The notes under the pieces were generated by a model. The model made no database searches, had not been told where the DNA came from, and saw only the letters and a list, made by a program, of their open reading frames with translations. Below, piece by piece: positions 23,089 through 32,301 of a stretch of 64,000 nucleotides of DNA (its first letter is position 1; each line of letters opens with the position of its first letter). This DNA is from Clostridia bacterium. Lineage in GTDB: Bacteria > Bacillota > Clostridia > Christensenellales > Aristaeellaceae. A program made the translations under genes and the position numbers. Location: assembly GCA_017938695.1 (NCBI GenBank), contig JAGBBA010000072.1, forward strand, positions 1 to 64,000. Direction: 5' to 3'.

Positions 23089-24591
23089 TTACTTGGCCAG
23101 GTAGGCTTCCAGCTGAGCGTTGGCAGCATCCAGGTAGGTCTGCATGCCGGCGGCGTCCAGGGCAGCCAGGAAGGCGGGCAGCTCGGTGGCGGGATCAACA
23201 GCACCGGCGTCCAGGGCCAGGGCGTACTGGGCAGCAACGTTGCCCAGGGCAGCCATTTCGTTGGCCACAGAGGTGTTGTCGAACACGAAGCCCAGGGAAG
23301 GAATGGCCTTGGCACCGCCGTAGTATTCCACGAAGGACTTGCGGAAGCCAGCACCCTCAGCGGCGGTATCGGGCAGGATGGTCACGTTGCCCATGCCGTT
23401 GGTCCAGGGGGTGTAGTCAGCGCGCTTCTCGGTGAACTCGATCAGGCCGTCGGCGTTCTTGGTGTAGTGGATGCCTTCCACGCCGTAGTTCAGCAGGGTC
23501 ATCAGGTAGGGATCGGAGTTCAGCAGAGCCAGGAACTTGAAGGATTCCACGGGATAGTTGGAGGCGGAGTTGATGGCCACCATGGCACCCTGAGAGGCGG
23601 TGGTGTCAACGTAGGGATCGGTGCAGGGGATGAAGGCCACTTCGATGCCGCGCTCGGCGGAAGCGGTGTACTCATAGCCCAGGGCATAGGACTGGGTGCC
23701 GATCAGGTACTCAGCCTTCAGCTGGGTGTTGGTGCGGGTGTCGTTGGAGGTTTCGGCCACGGCCAGGGCGGGGTTCACATAGCCAGCCTCATAGTACTCG
23801 TGCATCTTCTCGACGAAGGCCTTGTACTCGGGGGTAGCGAACTTGTTCAGCAGCACGTTGCCATAGGCACCGTCGGCAGAAACGTCGGCAGGATTCATGT
23901 ACAGGGACAGCAGGTTGGTGGAGCCAGCGTCGCCAGCCACGATGATGGAATTGGTCACCATGCGCTCCAGCACCATGGGCTCAACCAGGAAGGGATAGAA
24001 GGAGTCGCCCTTCACTTCCTTGGCCTTGGCAAACAGTTCGCCAAAGTCGTAGAAGCTCATTTCCTTCACCTGGTCCAGGGTGTAGCCCAGCTCGTTCAGC
24101 AGGGTCACGTTCACGTCCCAGCAGTTCTGGGTGGCGAAGTCCTTGTAGCCGTTCACGGCATAGATGCCCATGCCTTCAGCACCTTCGATGGTGGCGGCCT
24201 GCATCAGGGAGGCGGGGATGGCGGCGACCAGCTCGGCACCGTGCTCGGCAATCAGGTCGTCCAGCTTGACGAAGTAGCCGTTCTTGGCATAGGTGTTGTA
24301 CTCGTTGGCACTCCAGGAGCAGGTGAACACCATGTCAACGGTCTCGTCGGCAGACATCAGGGCGTCGGCGGCCTTCTGGTCGAAGTCGCCCCAGGTGCCC
24401 CAGATGACTTCCAGCTTCGCGCCGACCTTGTCAGCGATGTACTCGTTGACCTTTTCCAGAACGGCGGAGTCGTCGGTCACGTTGGAGCCGTGGAACATGA
24501 TGGTGATGACGGGCAGCTCATCGGCAGAAGCCAGAGCGACGCAGCCCAGCATCATGCTGAGGGCCAGGAACAGAGCCAGGAATTTCTTCAT
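23089..24591 (-). CDS. Extracellular solute-binding protein, CUT1-type sugar importer
   Basis: The 500-residue protein has an N-terminal signal (MKKFLALFLALSMMLGCVALASADE); the LGC could be a lipobox, otherwise cleavage follows ASA. The mature part is a family-1-type binding protein of the LplA-like group common with YesMN systems (VLEKVNEYIADKVGAKLEVIWG, DMVFTCSWSANEY). It captures an oligosaccharide outside the cell and hands it to the two permeases upstream in the operon. The ligand is unknown; the divergent GH94 phosphorylase gene suggests a beta-linked disaccharide. A good GGAGG precedes the ATG. Confidence 0.85.
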   Translation of the reverse strand: MKKFLALFLALSMMLGCVALASADELPVITIMFHGSNVTDDSAVLEKVNEYIADKVGAKLEVIWGTWGDFDQKAADALMSADETVDMVFTCSWSANEYNTYAKNGYFVKLDDLIAEHGAELVAAIPASLMQAATIEGAEGMGIYAVNGYKDFATQNCWDVNVTLLNELGYTLDQVKEMSFYDFGELFAKAKEVKGDSFYPFLVEPMVLERMVTNSIIVAGDAGSTNLLSLYMNPADVSADGAYGNVLLNKFATPEYKAFVEKMHEYYEAGYVNPALAVAETSNDTRTNTQLKAEYLIGTQSYALGYEYTASAERGIEVAFIPCTDPYVDTTASQGAMVAINSASNYPVESFKFLALLNSDPYLMTLLNYGVEGIHYTKNADGLIEFTEKRADYTPWTNGMGNVTILPDTAAEGAGFRKSFVEYYGGAKAIPSLGFVFDNTSVANEMAALGNVAAQYALALDAGAVDPATELPAFLAALDAAGMQTYLDAANAQLEAYLAK

Positions 24592-24658
24592 GATGGGATC
24601 CTCCTTGTGTTGTTTTTATGCAAGCGGCCATGCACTTGGCCGTGCTTACCAATTGGGG

Positions 24659-25591
24659 TTACCCCTTCACCGAGCCCACGGTGAGGCCTGCCACCACATA
24701 CCGCTGGAAGAAGGGATACGCGCAGGCGATGGGCAGCACGATGAACACCACCAGGGCCATCTTCAGCGACTGGGAGGGAAGTTCACGGGCGGCCAGGGCA
24801 GCATCCACGCCGATGATGGAGGAGTTCTTGGCCAGGAAGTCGGCGTTGCGCTGCATGCGCATCAGCAGGTATTGCAGGGGCATGATGTCCATGTTCTTGT
24901 TCAGGTACAACAGGGACAGGAACCATTCGTTCCAGAAGGCCAGGGCGTTGAGCAGCGCCACGGTGGCGATGCCCGGCTTCACGATGGGCACCACGATGCG
25001 CACCAGGGTGGAATACTCGCCGCTGCCGTCGATGGTGGCGGCTTCGATGAGCTCCATGGGCACGGAGGTCTGGAAGAAGGTGCGCATCACAATGATGTTG
25101 AAGGGGTTGAACAGAAGCGGCACGATCAGCGCGGCGTAGTTGTCGCTCAGGCCCAGAACGCTCTTGCAAATGACGAAGGTGGGCACCAGGCCGCCGCCGA
25201 AGATCATGGTGATGAAGCTCATGTAGTTGAAGAAGTTGCGGTACTTGAAATCCTTGCGGAAGAGGGGATAGGCGTAGAGCACGCAGATGATCACGCTGAG
25301 CACCGTGCCCAGAATGGTGATGTAGAAGCTGTTGAAATAGCTGCGCCACAGCGCGTCGCCCAGGTCGAACACGTACTCATAGGCCTGCACGGAGAAGGAC
25401 TGGGGAACGAAGGAATAGCCGATCTGCCGGATGCTTTCCTCTGACGTAAAGGAGATGATGACCACGAAGATGAAGGGGATCACGCACAGAAGGGAGAACA
25501 GGCCCAGAACCAGGTGGAAAACCGCCTGGGTCCTGGCGGAGAAGCTGTTCAGATCGGCGTGACGCCTGCGCTTGACGGAATGAGCGATCAT
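24659..25591 (-). CDS. ABC sugar permease (LplC-type, MalG-like)
   Basis: The 310-residue protein has six predicted membrane segments. The cytoplasmic EAA loop, EAATIDGSGEYSTLVRIVVP (about 203-222), docks on the ATPase. AAGGAGG lies 10 bases before the ATG. It is the second gene of a permease-permease-binding protein operon that lacks an ATPase gene, as is common for Gram-positive CUT1 systems that share one MsmX-like ATPase. Confidence 0.9.
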   Translation of the reverse strand: MIAHSVKRRRHADLNSFSARTQAVFHLVLGLFSLLCVIPFIFVVIISFTSEESIRQIGYSFVPQSFSVQAYEYVFDLGDALWRSYFNSFYITILGTVLSVIICVLYAYPLFRKDFKYRNFFNYMSFITMIFGGGLVPTFVICKSVLGLSDNYAALIVPLLFNPFNIIVMRTFFQTSVPMELIEAATIDGSGEYSTLVRIVVPIVKPGIATVALLNALAFWNEWFLSLLYLNKNMDIMPLQYLLMRMQRNADFLAKNSSIIGVDAALAARELPSQSLKMALVVFIVLPIACAYPFFQRYVVAGLTVGSVKG

Positions 25592-25606
25592 ATTGCAGCC
25601 ACCTCC

Positions 25607-26557
25607 TTAAAACAGCGTGCTGTCCGGGTCGATCTTGCGGACGATGGCGTTGGTGCCGATGATGCACAGGCAGCCTACCACGCTTTGCAGCAGGCCCGCG
25701 GCGGAGCTCATGCCCATGTTGTGGGTGTTGGCGTAGGCGCGGTAGACATAGGTGTCGATGACCTGGGTCACCGGGTAGAGGGAGCCGGAGTTCTGCGGCA
25801 CGTTGTAGAACAGGCCGAAGTCGGCGTTGAAGATCTTGCCCACGTCCATGATCAGCAGGATGATGATCATGGTGCGGATGTTGGGCAGCGTCACATGCCA
25901 GATCTGCTGCCATTTGGTGGCACCGTCCACCGCCGCGGCCTCATACTGGGTGGAGTCGATGCCGGTGATGGCCGCCAGGTACAACACCGACGCATAACCC
26001 GTGTATTTCCACCGGTTGCAGATGGTGAGGATCAGCGGCCACCAGGTAACATCGTGATAAAAGTTGGTGGCCTTGAGCCCCATGCTCTTCTGGATAGCCG
26101 GGATCATGCCGGAGGTGGGATCCAGGAAAGCCAGCACGAAATAGCTTGCCACCACCCAGCTGAGGAAGTAGGGGAAGAACATCATCGTTTGGTAGGCTTT
26201 GGCGGCAAAGCGGTTGCGCAGCTCGCTCATCATGATGGCGAAGGCCACGGCGATGAACAGGCCCAGCAGGATCCAGGTAATATTGTATAAAAGCGTGTTG
26301 CGGATCATCACCGCCGTGTCGGGGGATTTCAGAAAGGCAAAGTTATCCAGCCCCACCCATTCGCTTTTCACGATGTTGTTCCAGAAGGTGTTGGGCTTGA
26401 AGGCACGGTACTTTTTGAACGCGATCACCACGCCGAACATGGGCAGGTATCGCAGAAGGAGCAGCCAGATCGCTCCGGGAGCGACCATGGTCAGCAGCCA
26501 CAGATTCTTTTTGCGGCGGGAAAGGCCCATCGAGGCATGACGGGGCGCAGCTTTCAC
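25607..26557 (-). CDS. ABC sugar permease (LplB-type, MalF-like)
   Basis: The 316-residue protein has six predicted membrane segments and an EAA loop reading YEAAAVDGATKWQQIWHVTLP. The LLLRYLPMFGVVIAFKKY segment near the N-terminus is typical of LplB-type permeases. Translation starts at a GTG (26557), 9 bases after AAAGGAGG. It is the first gene of the importer operon, divergent from the GH94 gene, so both are probably controlled from the 26558-26775 intergenic region. Confidence 0.9.
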   Translation of the reverse strand: MKAAPRHASMGLSRRKKNLWLLTMVAPGAIWLLLLRYLPMFGVVIAFKKYRAFKPNTFWNNIVKSEWVGLDNFAFLKSPDTAVMIRNTLLYNITWILLGLFIAVAFAIMMSELRNRFAAKAYQTMMFFPYFLSWVVASYFVLAFLDPTSGMIPAIQKSMGLKATNFYHDVTWWPLILTICNRWKYTGYASVLYLAAITGIDSTQYEAAAVDGATKWQQIWHVTLPNIRTMIIILLIMDVGKIFNADFGLFYNVPQNSGSLYPVTQVIDTYVYRAYANTHNMGMSSAAGLLQSVVGCLCIIGTNAIVRKIDPDSTLF

Positions 26558-26775
26558 GATTGATCGCCTCCTTTGGATACTACCATGATAGGTGAAAACG
26601 GCAGAAATTTCATCGTGCAGGATTGTCTTTTGTTGTTTGTGGTTGCGAATTTGCCGTAAAACACAATAAAAAACGCAATCAAATACAAAAAATCACATCA
26701 GCAGGTCTTTCCTTTCGAAAAATATCCTGTTATGCTTAAGGTAAGGAAATGTGCGCATAGGGAGGACTGTGATCC

Positions 26776-29169
26776 ATGCGATACGGCTATTTTGACGACC
26801 AGAAAAGAGAATACGTGATCGACCGGGTGGACGTGCCTTTTTCCATGACCAACTACCTGGGTACCCAGCGCATGGGTGCGGTGATCTCCCACAACGCGGG
26901 CGGCTACTGCTGGCTGGATTCCCCCCAGTATCACCGCATCACCCGGTTCCGCCCCAACGGCGTGCCCATGGATTTCCCCGGGCACTATGTGTATCTGCGG
27001 GATGACGAAACGGGCAAGTACTGGTCGGTGAGCTGGCAGCCCACGGGCCTGCCCCTGGACGAGGTAAAATACGTCTGCCGTCATGGCCTGAGCTACTCCA
27101 CCTACGAGTGCGATTATCAGGGCATCGCTGCCCGGCAGACGCTGTTCATCCCCCGGGAAAAGGACGGCCGCGATCCGGTGGAGATCTTCGACGTGCGCAT
27201 CAGGAACACCACGGACAAGGTGCGCCAGATAAGCGTGTACGGCTATGTGGAGTTCTCCTTCCATCATATCAATATGGATAACGAGAATTTCCAGATGAGC
27301 CTGTACGCCTGCGGCTCTCACGAAGAAAACGGCGCGGTGCTGTTCGAGGCCCACTATGAGGAAGACAGTTGGCAGTTCCTTGCCGGCAACTTTGAGCCCG
27401 ACGGCTTCGACGGCATGCGGGATCAGTTCATAGGCGCTTATCACACCGAGCGCGACCCCATTACCGTGCAAAGGGGCGCGCTTTCCGGCTCCACCGAGCT
27501 GGGCGGCAACCCCTGCGGCGCGCTGCAAAAGAAGATCACCCTTCAGCCCGGCGAGGAAAAGCGCGTGCTGTTCTACCTGGGCACGGGCAGGGGCCAGGCG
27601 GTGGAGGACGCCCGTATCCGCTACGACGAGGCAGGCACCGACGCAGCCTTTGCCGAGCTGGCAGCCTTCTGGCAGGCGAAGCTCTCGCCCTTGCAGATCC
27701 GCACGCCCCATGAGAACATGAACCGCAGCCTGAACATCTGGAACCTGTATCAGAGCGAGGTGAACGTGCTGTTCTCCCGGTTTTCTTCCTTTATTGAGGT
27801 GGGCGGCCGCACGGGCCTGGGCTACCGGGACACCGCGCAGGACGCCATGTGCATCCCCCATGCGGAACCGGAAATGTGCTTAAAGCGCATCGAGCAGCTG
27901 CTCCACGGCCAGGTGAGCATGGGCTACGGCCTGCACCTGTTTGACCCTGCCTGGTTTGAGCCGCAGAAGCAGCAGTCCTTCAAGTCGCCCACGGTGGTGC
28001 CCACGCCGGACAAGGCCAGCATGATCCATGGCCTGAAGGACACCTGCGCCGACGATGCCCTGTGGCTGCTGCCTGCCATTGTGGAGCATGTGCGCGAAAC
28101 CGGCGATACGGCCTTCTTTGACAAGGTGATCCCCTATGCGGATCAGGGCGAGGCCACCGTGTGGGAACACATGAAGGCTGCACTGGATTTCTCTTACAGC
28201 CAGGTGGGTGCCCATGGCGTGACCAAGGGCCTGCGCGCCGACTGGAACGACTGCCTCAACCTGGGCGGCGGCGAAAGTGCCATGGTGGCCTTCCTGCTGG
28301 TGTGGGCCACCGAGCACTTCCTGGATGCCGCCCGTCACCTGGGCCGAACGGAGGACGTGCAGCGGTACGAAACCCTGCTGGACGGCATGAAGCAGACCTG
28401 CCAGCGTGAATTGTGGAACGGCCAGTGGTTCCTGCGGGGAATCACCGCCGACGGGCGGCCCGTGGGCAGCCTGGACGCCGAAGAGGGCAAGGTCCACATG
28501 GAAAGCAACACCTGGGCGGTGGTCAGCGGTGCGGCCAGCCAGGAGCAGGGCATCTCCTGCATGGATGCGGTGGATGAGTGGCTCTACACCCCCTACGGGC
28601 TGATGCTCAACGCGCCCTCCTTCACCAAGCCGGACGACGCCATCGGCTTTGTGACCCGCGTATACCCCGGCATCAAGGAAAATGGCGCGGTGTTCAGCCA
28701 TCCCAACCCCTGGGCATGGGTGGCGGAGTGCCGCCTGGGCCGCGGCGACCGGGCCATGAAATTCTATGACGCGCTGCTGCCGGAAAACCAGAACGATATC
28801 CTTGAAATCCGCCAGGCAGAGCCCTATACCTACTGCCAGTTCATCATGGGCAAGGATCACACCGCCCATGGCCGGGCGCGGCACCCCTTCATGACCGGCT
28901 CGGCAGGCTGGGCTTACTACGCCGCCACCCGGTACATGCTGGGCATCCGCCCCGCCTTTGACGGGCTGACGGTGGATCCCTGCATCCCGACGGAGTGGGA
29001 TGGCTTTGACGCCCTCCGCACCTGGCGCGGTGCTACCTACGATATCCATGTGGAAAACCCTGACCATGTGCAGAAGGGCGTCAAGACCCTGGAGGTGGAC
29101 GGCGCGGCGGTGCGCAGCATCCCGGTGTTCAGCGAAGGAACCCACCATGTGCGCGTGGTGATGGGTTAA
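26776..29169 (+). CDS. GH94 disaccharide phosphorylase, closest in motifs to N,N'-diacetylchitobiose phosphorylase
   Basis: The 797-residue protein is a full-length GH94 enzyme with an N-terminal beta-sandwich (MRYGYFDDQKREYVI, YLGTQRMGAVISHNAGGY) and an (alpha/alpha)6 barrel. Segments GYRDTAQDAMCIPHAEPEM, KSPTVVPTP, DTCADDALWLLP and ADWNDCLNLGGGES match what I recall of the chitobiose phosphorylase branch rather than cellobiose phosphorylase; the Asp of ADWND is the general acid. It would split a beta-disaccharide with phosphate, giving hexose-1-phosphate and free sugar in the cytoplasm. The phosphohexomutase just downstream would feed the phosphorylated product onward. Substrate assignment is inferred. 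Confidence 0.85.
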   Translation: MRYGYFDDQKREYVIDRVDVPFSMTNYLGTQRMGAVISHNAGGYCWLDSPQYHRITRFRPNGVPMDFPGHYVYLRDDETGKYWSVSWQPTGLPLDEVKYVCRHGLSYSTYECDYQGIAARQTLFIPREKDGRDPVEIFDVRIRNTTDKVRQISVYGYVEFSFHHINMDNENFQMSLYACGSHEENGAVLFEAHYEEDSWQFLAGNFEPDGFDGMRDQFIGAYHTERDPITVQRGALSGSTELGGNPCGALQKKITLQPGEEKRVLFYLGTGRGQAVEDARIRYDEAGTDAAFAELAAFWQAKLSPLQIRTPHENMNRSLNIWNLYQSEVNVLFSRFSSFIEVGGRTGLGYRDTAQDAMCIPHAEPEMCLKRIEQLLHGQVSMGYGLHLFDPAWFEPQKQQSFKSPTVVPTPDKASMIHGLKDTCADDALWLLPAIVEHVRETGDTAFFDKVIPYADQGEATVWEHMKAALDFSYSQVGAHGVTKGLRADWNDCLNLGGGESAMVAFLLVWATEHFLDAARHLGRTEDVQRYETLLDGMKQTCQRELWNGQWFLRGITADGRPVGSLDAEEGKVHMESNTWAVVSGAASQEQGISCMDAVDEWLYTPYGLMLNAPSFTKPDDAIGFVTRVYPGIKENGAVFSHPNPWAWVAECRLGRGDRAMKFYDALLPENQNDILEIRQAEPYTYCQFIMGKDHTAHGRARHPFMTGSAGWAYYAATRYMLGIRPAFDGLTVDPCIPTEWDGFDALRTWRGATYDIHVENPDHVQKGVKTLEVDGAAVRSIPVFSEGTHHVRVVMG

Positions 29170-29181
29170 GGAGTGAGCAGC

Positions 29182-30603
29182 ATGATCGAGTTTGGTACGG
29201 GCGGATGGCGCGCCATCATCGGCGATATCTTCACCAAGGGGAACATCCGCCGGGTGGCCTGTGCTCTGGCCCGGCGCATCAAGGCGGAGGGCCTGGCGGA
29301 GCAGGGCATGTGCATCGGCTATGACCGGCGGTTCCTCAGCCGGGAATCCGCCATATGGTTTTCCGAGGTCATGGCAGGGGAGGGCGTGAAGCTCTACTTT
29401 GTCAACCTGGCTGCCCCCACGCCCCAGATCATGTTCACCGTCAAGCACATGGGGCTGCCCTACGGCGCATCGGTCACGGCCAGCCATAACCCGGCCATTT
29501 ACAACGGCATCAAGCTGTTTACCCTGGGCGGCCGGGATGCTGCCCAGAACGTGACGGACGCCATCGGCCAGGCAGCCAATGCGCTGAAGGATGAGGATAT
29601 TCACGCTCTGCCCTTCGAGCAAGCCCTGCAGCAGGGCAAGATCACCTTCATTGATCCCCGGGATGCCTACCTGGATTCCATCATGGCGCAGATCGACATG
29701 GAGGCTATCCGCGCCCGGCGGCCCCGCATCGAGCTGGACCCCATGTACGGCGTGAGCCTGACGGGCCTGATGACCATCCTCTACACCGCCCGGTGCGATG
29801 TGGATGTGATCAACGACCGGCACGATGCCTTCTTCGGCGGCCACCTGCCTGCCCCCAACCCGGAAACACTGCGCGACTTGCAGGGCATCGTCACCGACCA
29901 CCACGCGGATATCGGCATTGCCACCGACGGCGACGCTGACCGCCTGGGCATCATTGACGAGAAGGGCAATTACGTTCCGGCCAACGAGGTGCTGGTGCTG
30001 CTCTATTACTATCTGCTGAAATACAAGGGCTGGCGCGGCGCGGCGGTGCGCAACATCGCCACCACCCACCTGCTGGACCGGGTGGCGGAGGCCTTCGGGC
30101 AAACGTGCATCGAGGTGCCGGTGGGCTTCAAGCACATTTCCTCCGGGATGGATCAGCACGATGCGCTCATCGGCGGCGAAAGCTCCGGCGGCCTGACGGT
30201 GCGCGGGCACATCAGCGGCAAGGACGGCCTGTACGCTGCGTCCCTCCTGGTGGAGATGATCAGTGTGACCAAAAAGCCCCTTTCCGCCCTGGTGCAGGAG
30301 ATCTATGACGAGTTTGGCGAGATGCACATGGCCGAGTATGACTGGGCCCTCACGGAAACGAGCAAGGCGGACATCCAGCGGCGCATCCTGACGGAAAAGC
30401 AGCTGCCGGACTTCGGCCTTGAAGTGCAGCGCGTGAGCTACATGGACGGCTGCAAGGTGTATTTCGAGGGCGGCTGGATCATTGTGCGCTTCTCCGGCAC
30501 CGAGCCCCGGGTGCGCGTTTTTGCAGAGATGGACACCCTCGCCCATGCGAAAAAGCTGGTGAAGGTCATGGCGGATTTCGCCGGACTGCCCTTTCAGGAA
30601 TAA
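29182..30603 (+). CDS. Phosphohexomutase (phosphoglucomutase/phosphomannomutase family)
   Basis: The 473-residue enzyme shows all four family motifs in order: active-site Ser in TASHNPAIYNGIK (about 96-108), metal loop TDGDADRLGI, sugar loop GGESSGGL and phosphate loop FSGTEPRVRV. It interconverts hexose-1- and 6-phosphates, most sensibly the sugar-1-phosphate made by the GH94 phosphorylase encoded 12 bases upstream (glucose- or N-acetylglucosamine-1-phosphate). AAGGAG lies 8 bases before the chosen ATG; a GTG nine bases earlier overlaps the ribosome site. Confidence 0.9.
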   Translation: MIEFGTGGWRAIIGDIFTKGNIRRVACALARRIKAEGLAEQGMCIGYDRRFLSRESAIWFSEVMAGEGVKLYFVNLAAPTPQIMFTVKHMGLPYGASVTASHNPAIYNGIKLFTLGGRDAAQNVTDAIGQAANALKDEDIHALPFEQALQQGKITFIDPRDAYLDSIMAQIDMEAIRARRPRIELDPMYGVSLTGLMTILYTARCDVDVINDRHDAFFGGHLPAPNPETLRDLQGIVTDHHADIGIATDGDADRLGIIDEKGNYVPANEVLVLLYYYLLKYKGWRGAAVRNIATTHLLDRVAEAFGQTCIEVPVGFKHISSGMDQHDALIGGESSGGLTVRGHISGKDGLYAASLLVEMISVTKKPLSALVQEIYDEFGEMHMAEYDWALTETSKADIQRRILTEKQLPDFGLEVQRVSYMDGCKVYFEGGWIIVRFSGTEPRVRVFAEMDTLAHAKKLVKVMADFAGLPFQE

Positions 30604-30606
30604 CGT

Positions 30607-32301
30607 ATGATGAAGTATTTGAAGTCGATCCGGGTGCAGCTGGTGATGATCGTGCTGCTGTGCTATCTGGTGCCTACGCTGCTGCTGGGGCAGTACATGG
30701 GCGGCGCGCTGTTTGATGAACTGCGCACCAAAACGGAAACAGCCCTCACCTCCAGCGTGGAGCATGCCTACACCCTGGGCCTGCAGCACATCCAGCGGGC
30801 CATTGAGCTGGCCAAGGGTGCCACCTACGACGGGGAGCTGACCCAGGTCTATGCCGGGTATCAGGCTGGCTCCACCAGCGCGGCGGAGTTTCTGCGCCAG
30901 TCCCGCAACTACATTGAGCGCAAGTACAGCCGCGAGGAGCTGTTCAGCTTCGCGCTGTATTTCCCGGTGGATGACCCGGACATGCTGATCTACAACCGCG
31001 CCGGCTACGAGGCGGCCATGGCCTACCAGCGCAGCGCAGCCCAGCACATTGCAGAGCTGGGCGAAACGCTGGATACCAAGTGCCTCTTCCTGGAAGCGGA
31101 GGGTCAGCTGTACCTGGTGCGCAACCTGATGAACCTGAAAATGGAACGCTTCGGCATGCTGGTGCTGGGCGTGAATCAGGACAAGCTCTTTGCCGAAGTG
31201 CGCAGCCTGGCCCAGACCTGGGACGGCGACGTGCAGCTGATGCTGGGCCAGGCCGGGAACAGCGACGCAGCCTGGGATGAATGGCCCCAGGGCCTGTATG
31301 AAACAGACGAGAACAAGCTGGTCTACGTCCGCCGGGACAAGGACCGGGACTACGATTTCGGCCTGCGGCTGAGCGTGAACCAGGAGCGCATCTACGGCGA
31401 GGTCTACGCCTTCCGCCGGTTGATGACGGGCCTGTTCGCGCTGCTGGTGCCCATCCTGACGCTGATCCTCCTGTATGCGCGCCAGAGGATCGTGCGGCCC
31501 ATCAGCCTGCTTTCCCAGGCCTCCCAGCGCATTGAGGAAGGCGAGCTGGGCGTAACGGTGCCCATGCACGGCGATGACGAGCTGGGCAGGCTAGGCCGGG
31601 CCTTCTCCAAGATGAGCCGCCGTATCCAGGAGCTGATCGACAAGACCTACAAGGAAGAGATCGCCCTGCGGGATGCGAAGATCCAGGCCATGCAAAGCCG
31701 CATCAATCCGCATTTCATCAACAACGCCCTGGAGACCCTGAACTGGCAGGCCCGCATGGAGGGCAGCGAAGCCATGTCCGGCATGGTGGAATCCCTCAGC
31801 GTGCTGCTGAACGCTGGCATGGGCCGCGCCAACCGGCGCATGGTGTCCATGAGCGAGGAGATCGACGTGGCCCGGGCGTACTGCTATTTTGTGGGCCTGC
31901 GCTTCGGCGAAAAATTGCAGGTGGAGTACCATTTTGACGACAGCGTGATGGGTGCCGTGGTGCCGCTTCTCACCCTGCAGCCCCTGTTGGAAAACGCGGT
32001 GGAGCATGGCATCGAGCCCGCGGGCGGCGGCATGATCGAGTTGCACAGCCTTAGAGCTGGGGATTGCCTGCGCCTGCAGGTGATCAACAGCGGCAAGAGC
32101 CTCTCAGAAGAGGACTGGCAACGCATCCGCGCGTCGCTCAGTGGCGACAACCAGGGCGGACACCACCTGGGCCTGGCCAACATCAGCACGCGCTTGCAGC
32201 TGATCTACGGTGGCCGGGCGGATATCCGCGTGGAGACCGACGACCTGGGCCGCACCGTGGTGCAGCTGGATATACCCCTGAACGGAGAGGAGAATGCCTG
32301 A
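30607..32301 (+). CDS. YesM-type sensor histidine kinase
   Basis: The 564-residue kinase has a first membrane segment (about 13-32), an extracellular sensor region (33-275), a second segment (about 278-296), a HAMP domain (about 297-350; RIVRPISLLSQASQRI), the His_kinase domain with phosphoacceptor His in QSRINPHFINNALETL, and a HATPase domain with LLENAVEHG and a C-terminal GLANISTRLQL. Its stop overlaps the start of a solute-binding-protein gene by one base, and a YesN-like regulator follows, so the triad probably senses a sugar through the binding protein and controls nearby uptake genes. Confidence 0.9.
   Translation: MMKYLKSIRVQLVMIVLLCYLVPTLLLGQYMGGALFDELRTKTETALTSSVEHAYTLGLQHIQRAIELAKGATYDGELTQVYAGYQAGSTSAAEFLRQSRNYIERKYSREELFSFALYFPVDDPDMLIYNRAGYEAAMAYQRSAAQHIAELGETLDTKCLFLEAEGQLYLVRNLMNLKMERFGMLVLGVNQDKLFAEVRSLAQTWDGDVQLMLGQAGNSDAAWDEWPQGLYETDENKLVYVRRDKDRDYDFGLRLSVNQERIYGEVYAFRRLMTGLFALLVPILTLILLYARQRIVRPISLLSQASQRIEEGELGVTVPMHGDDELGRLGRAFSKMSRRIQELIDKTYKEEIALRDAKIQAMQSRINPHFINNALETLNWQARMEGSEAMSGMVESLSVLLNAGMGRANRRMVSMSEEIDVARAYCYFVGLRFGEKLQVEYHFDDSVMGAVVPLLTLQPLLENAVEHGIEPAGGGMIELHSLRAGDCLRLQVINSGKSLSEEDWQRIRASLSGDNQGGHHLGLANISTRLQLIYGGRADIRVETDDLGRTVVQLDIPLNGEENA

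Noticed and set aside
26558..26775. Catabolite-responsive (cre) element between the CUT1 importer and GH94 genes
   Set aside because: TGAAAACGGCAG-like sequence near 26592 does not fit the cre consensus well enough, and neither promoter could be placed with confidence.
27880..31569. A very long open frame (over 1200 codons) on the minus strand opposite the GH94, mutase and kinase genes
   Set aside because: It is the antisense shadow of three well-supported genes in GC-rich DNA, has low-complexity His/Gln/Ala/Val-rich translation and no domain or ribosome site.
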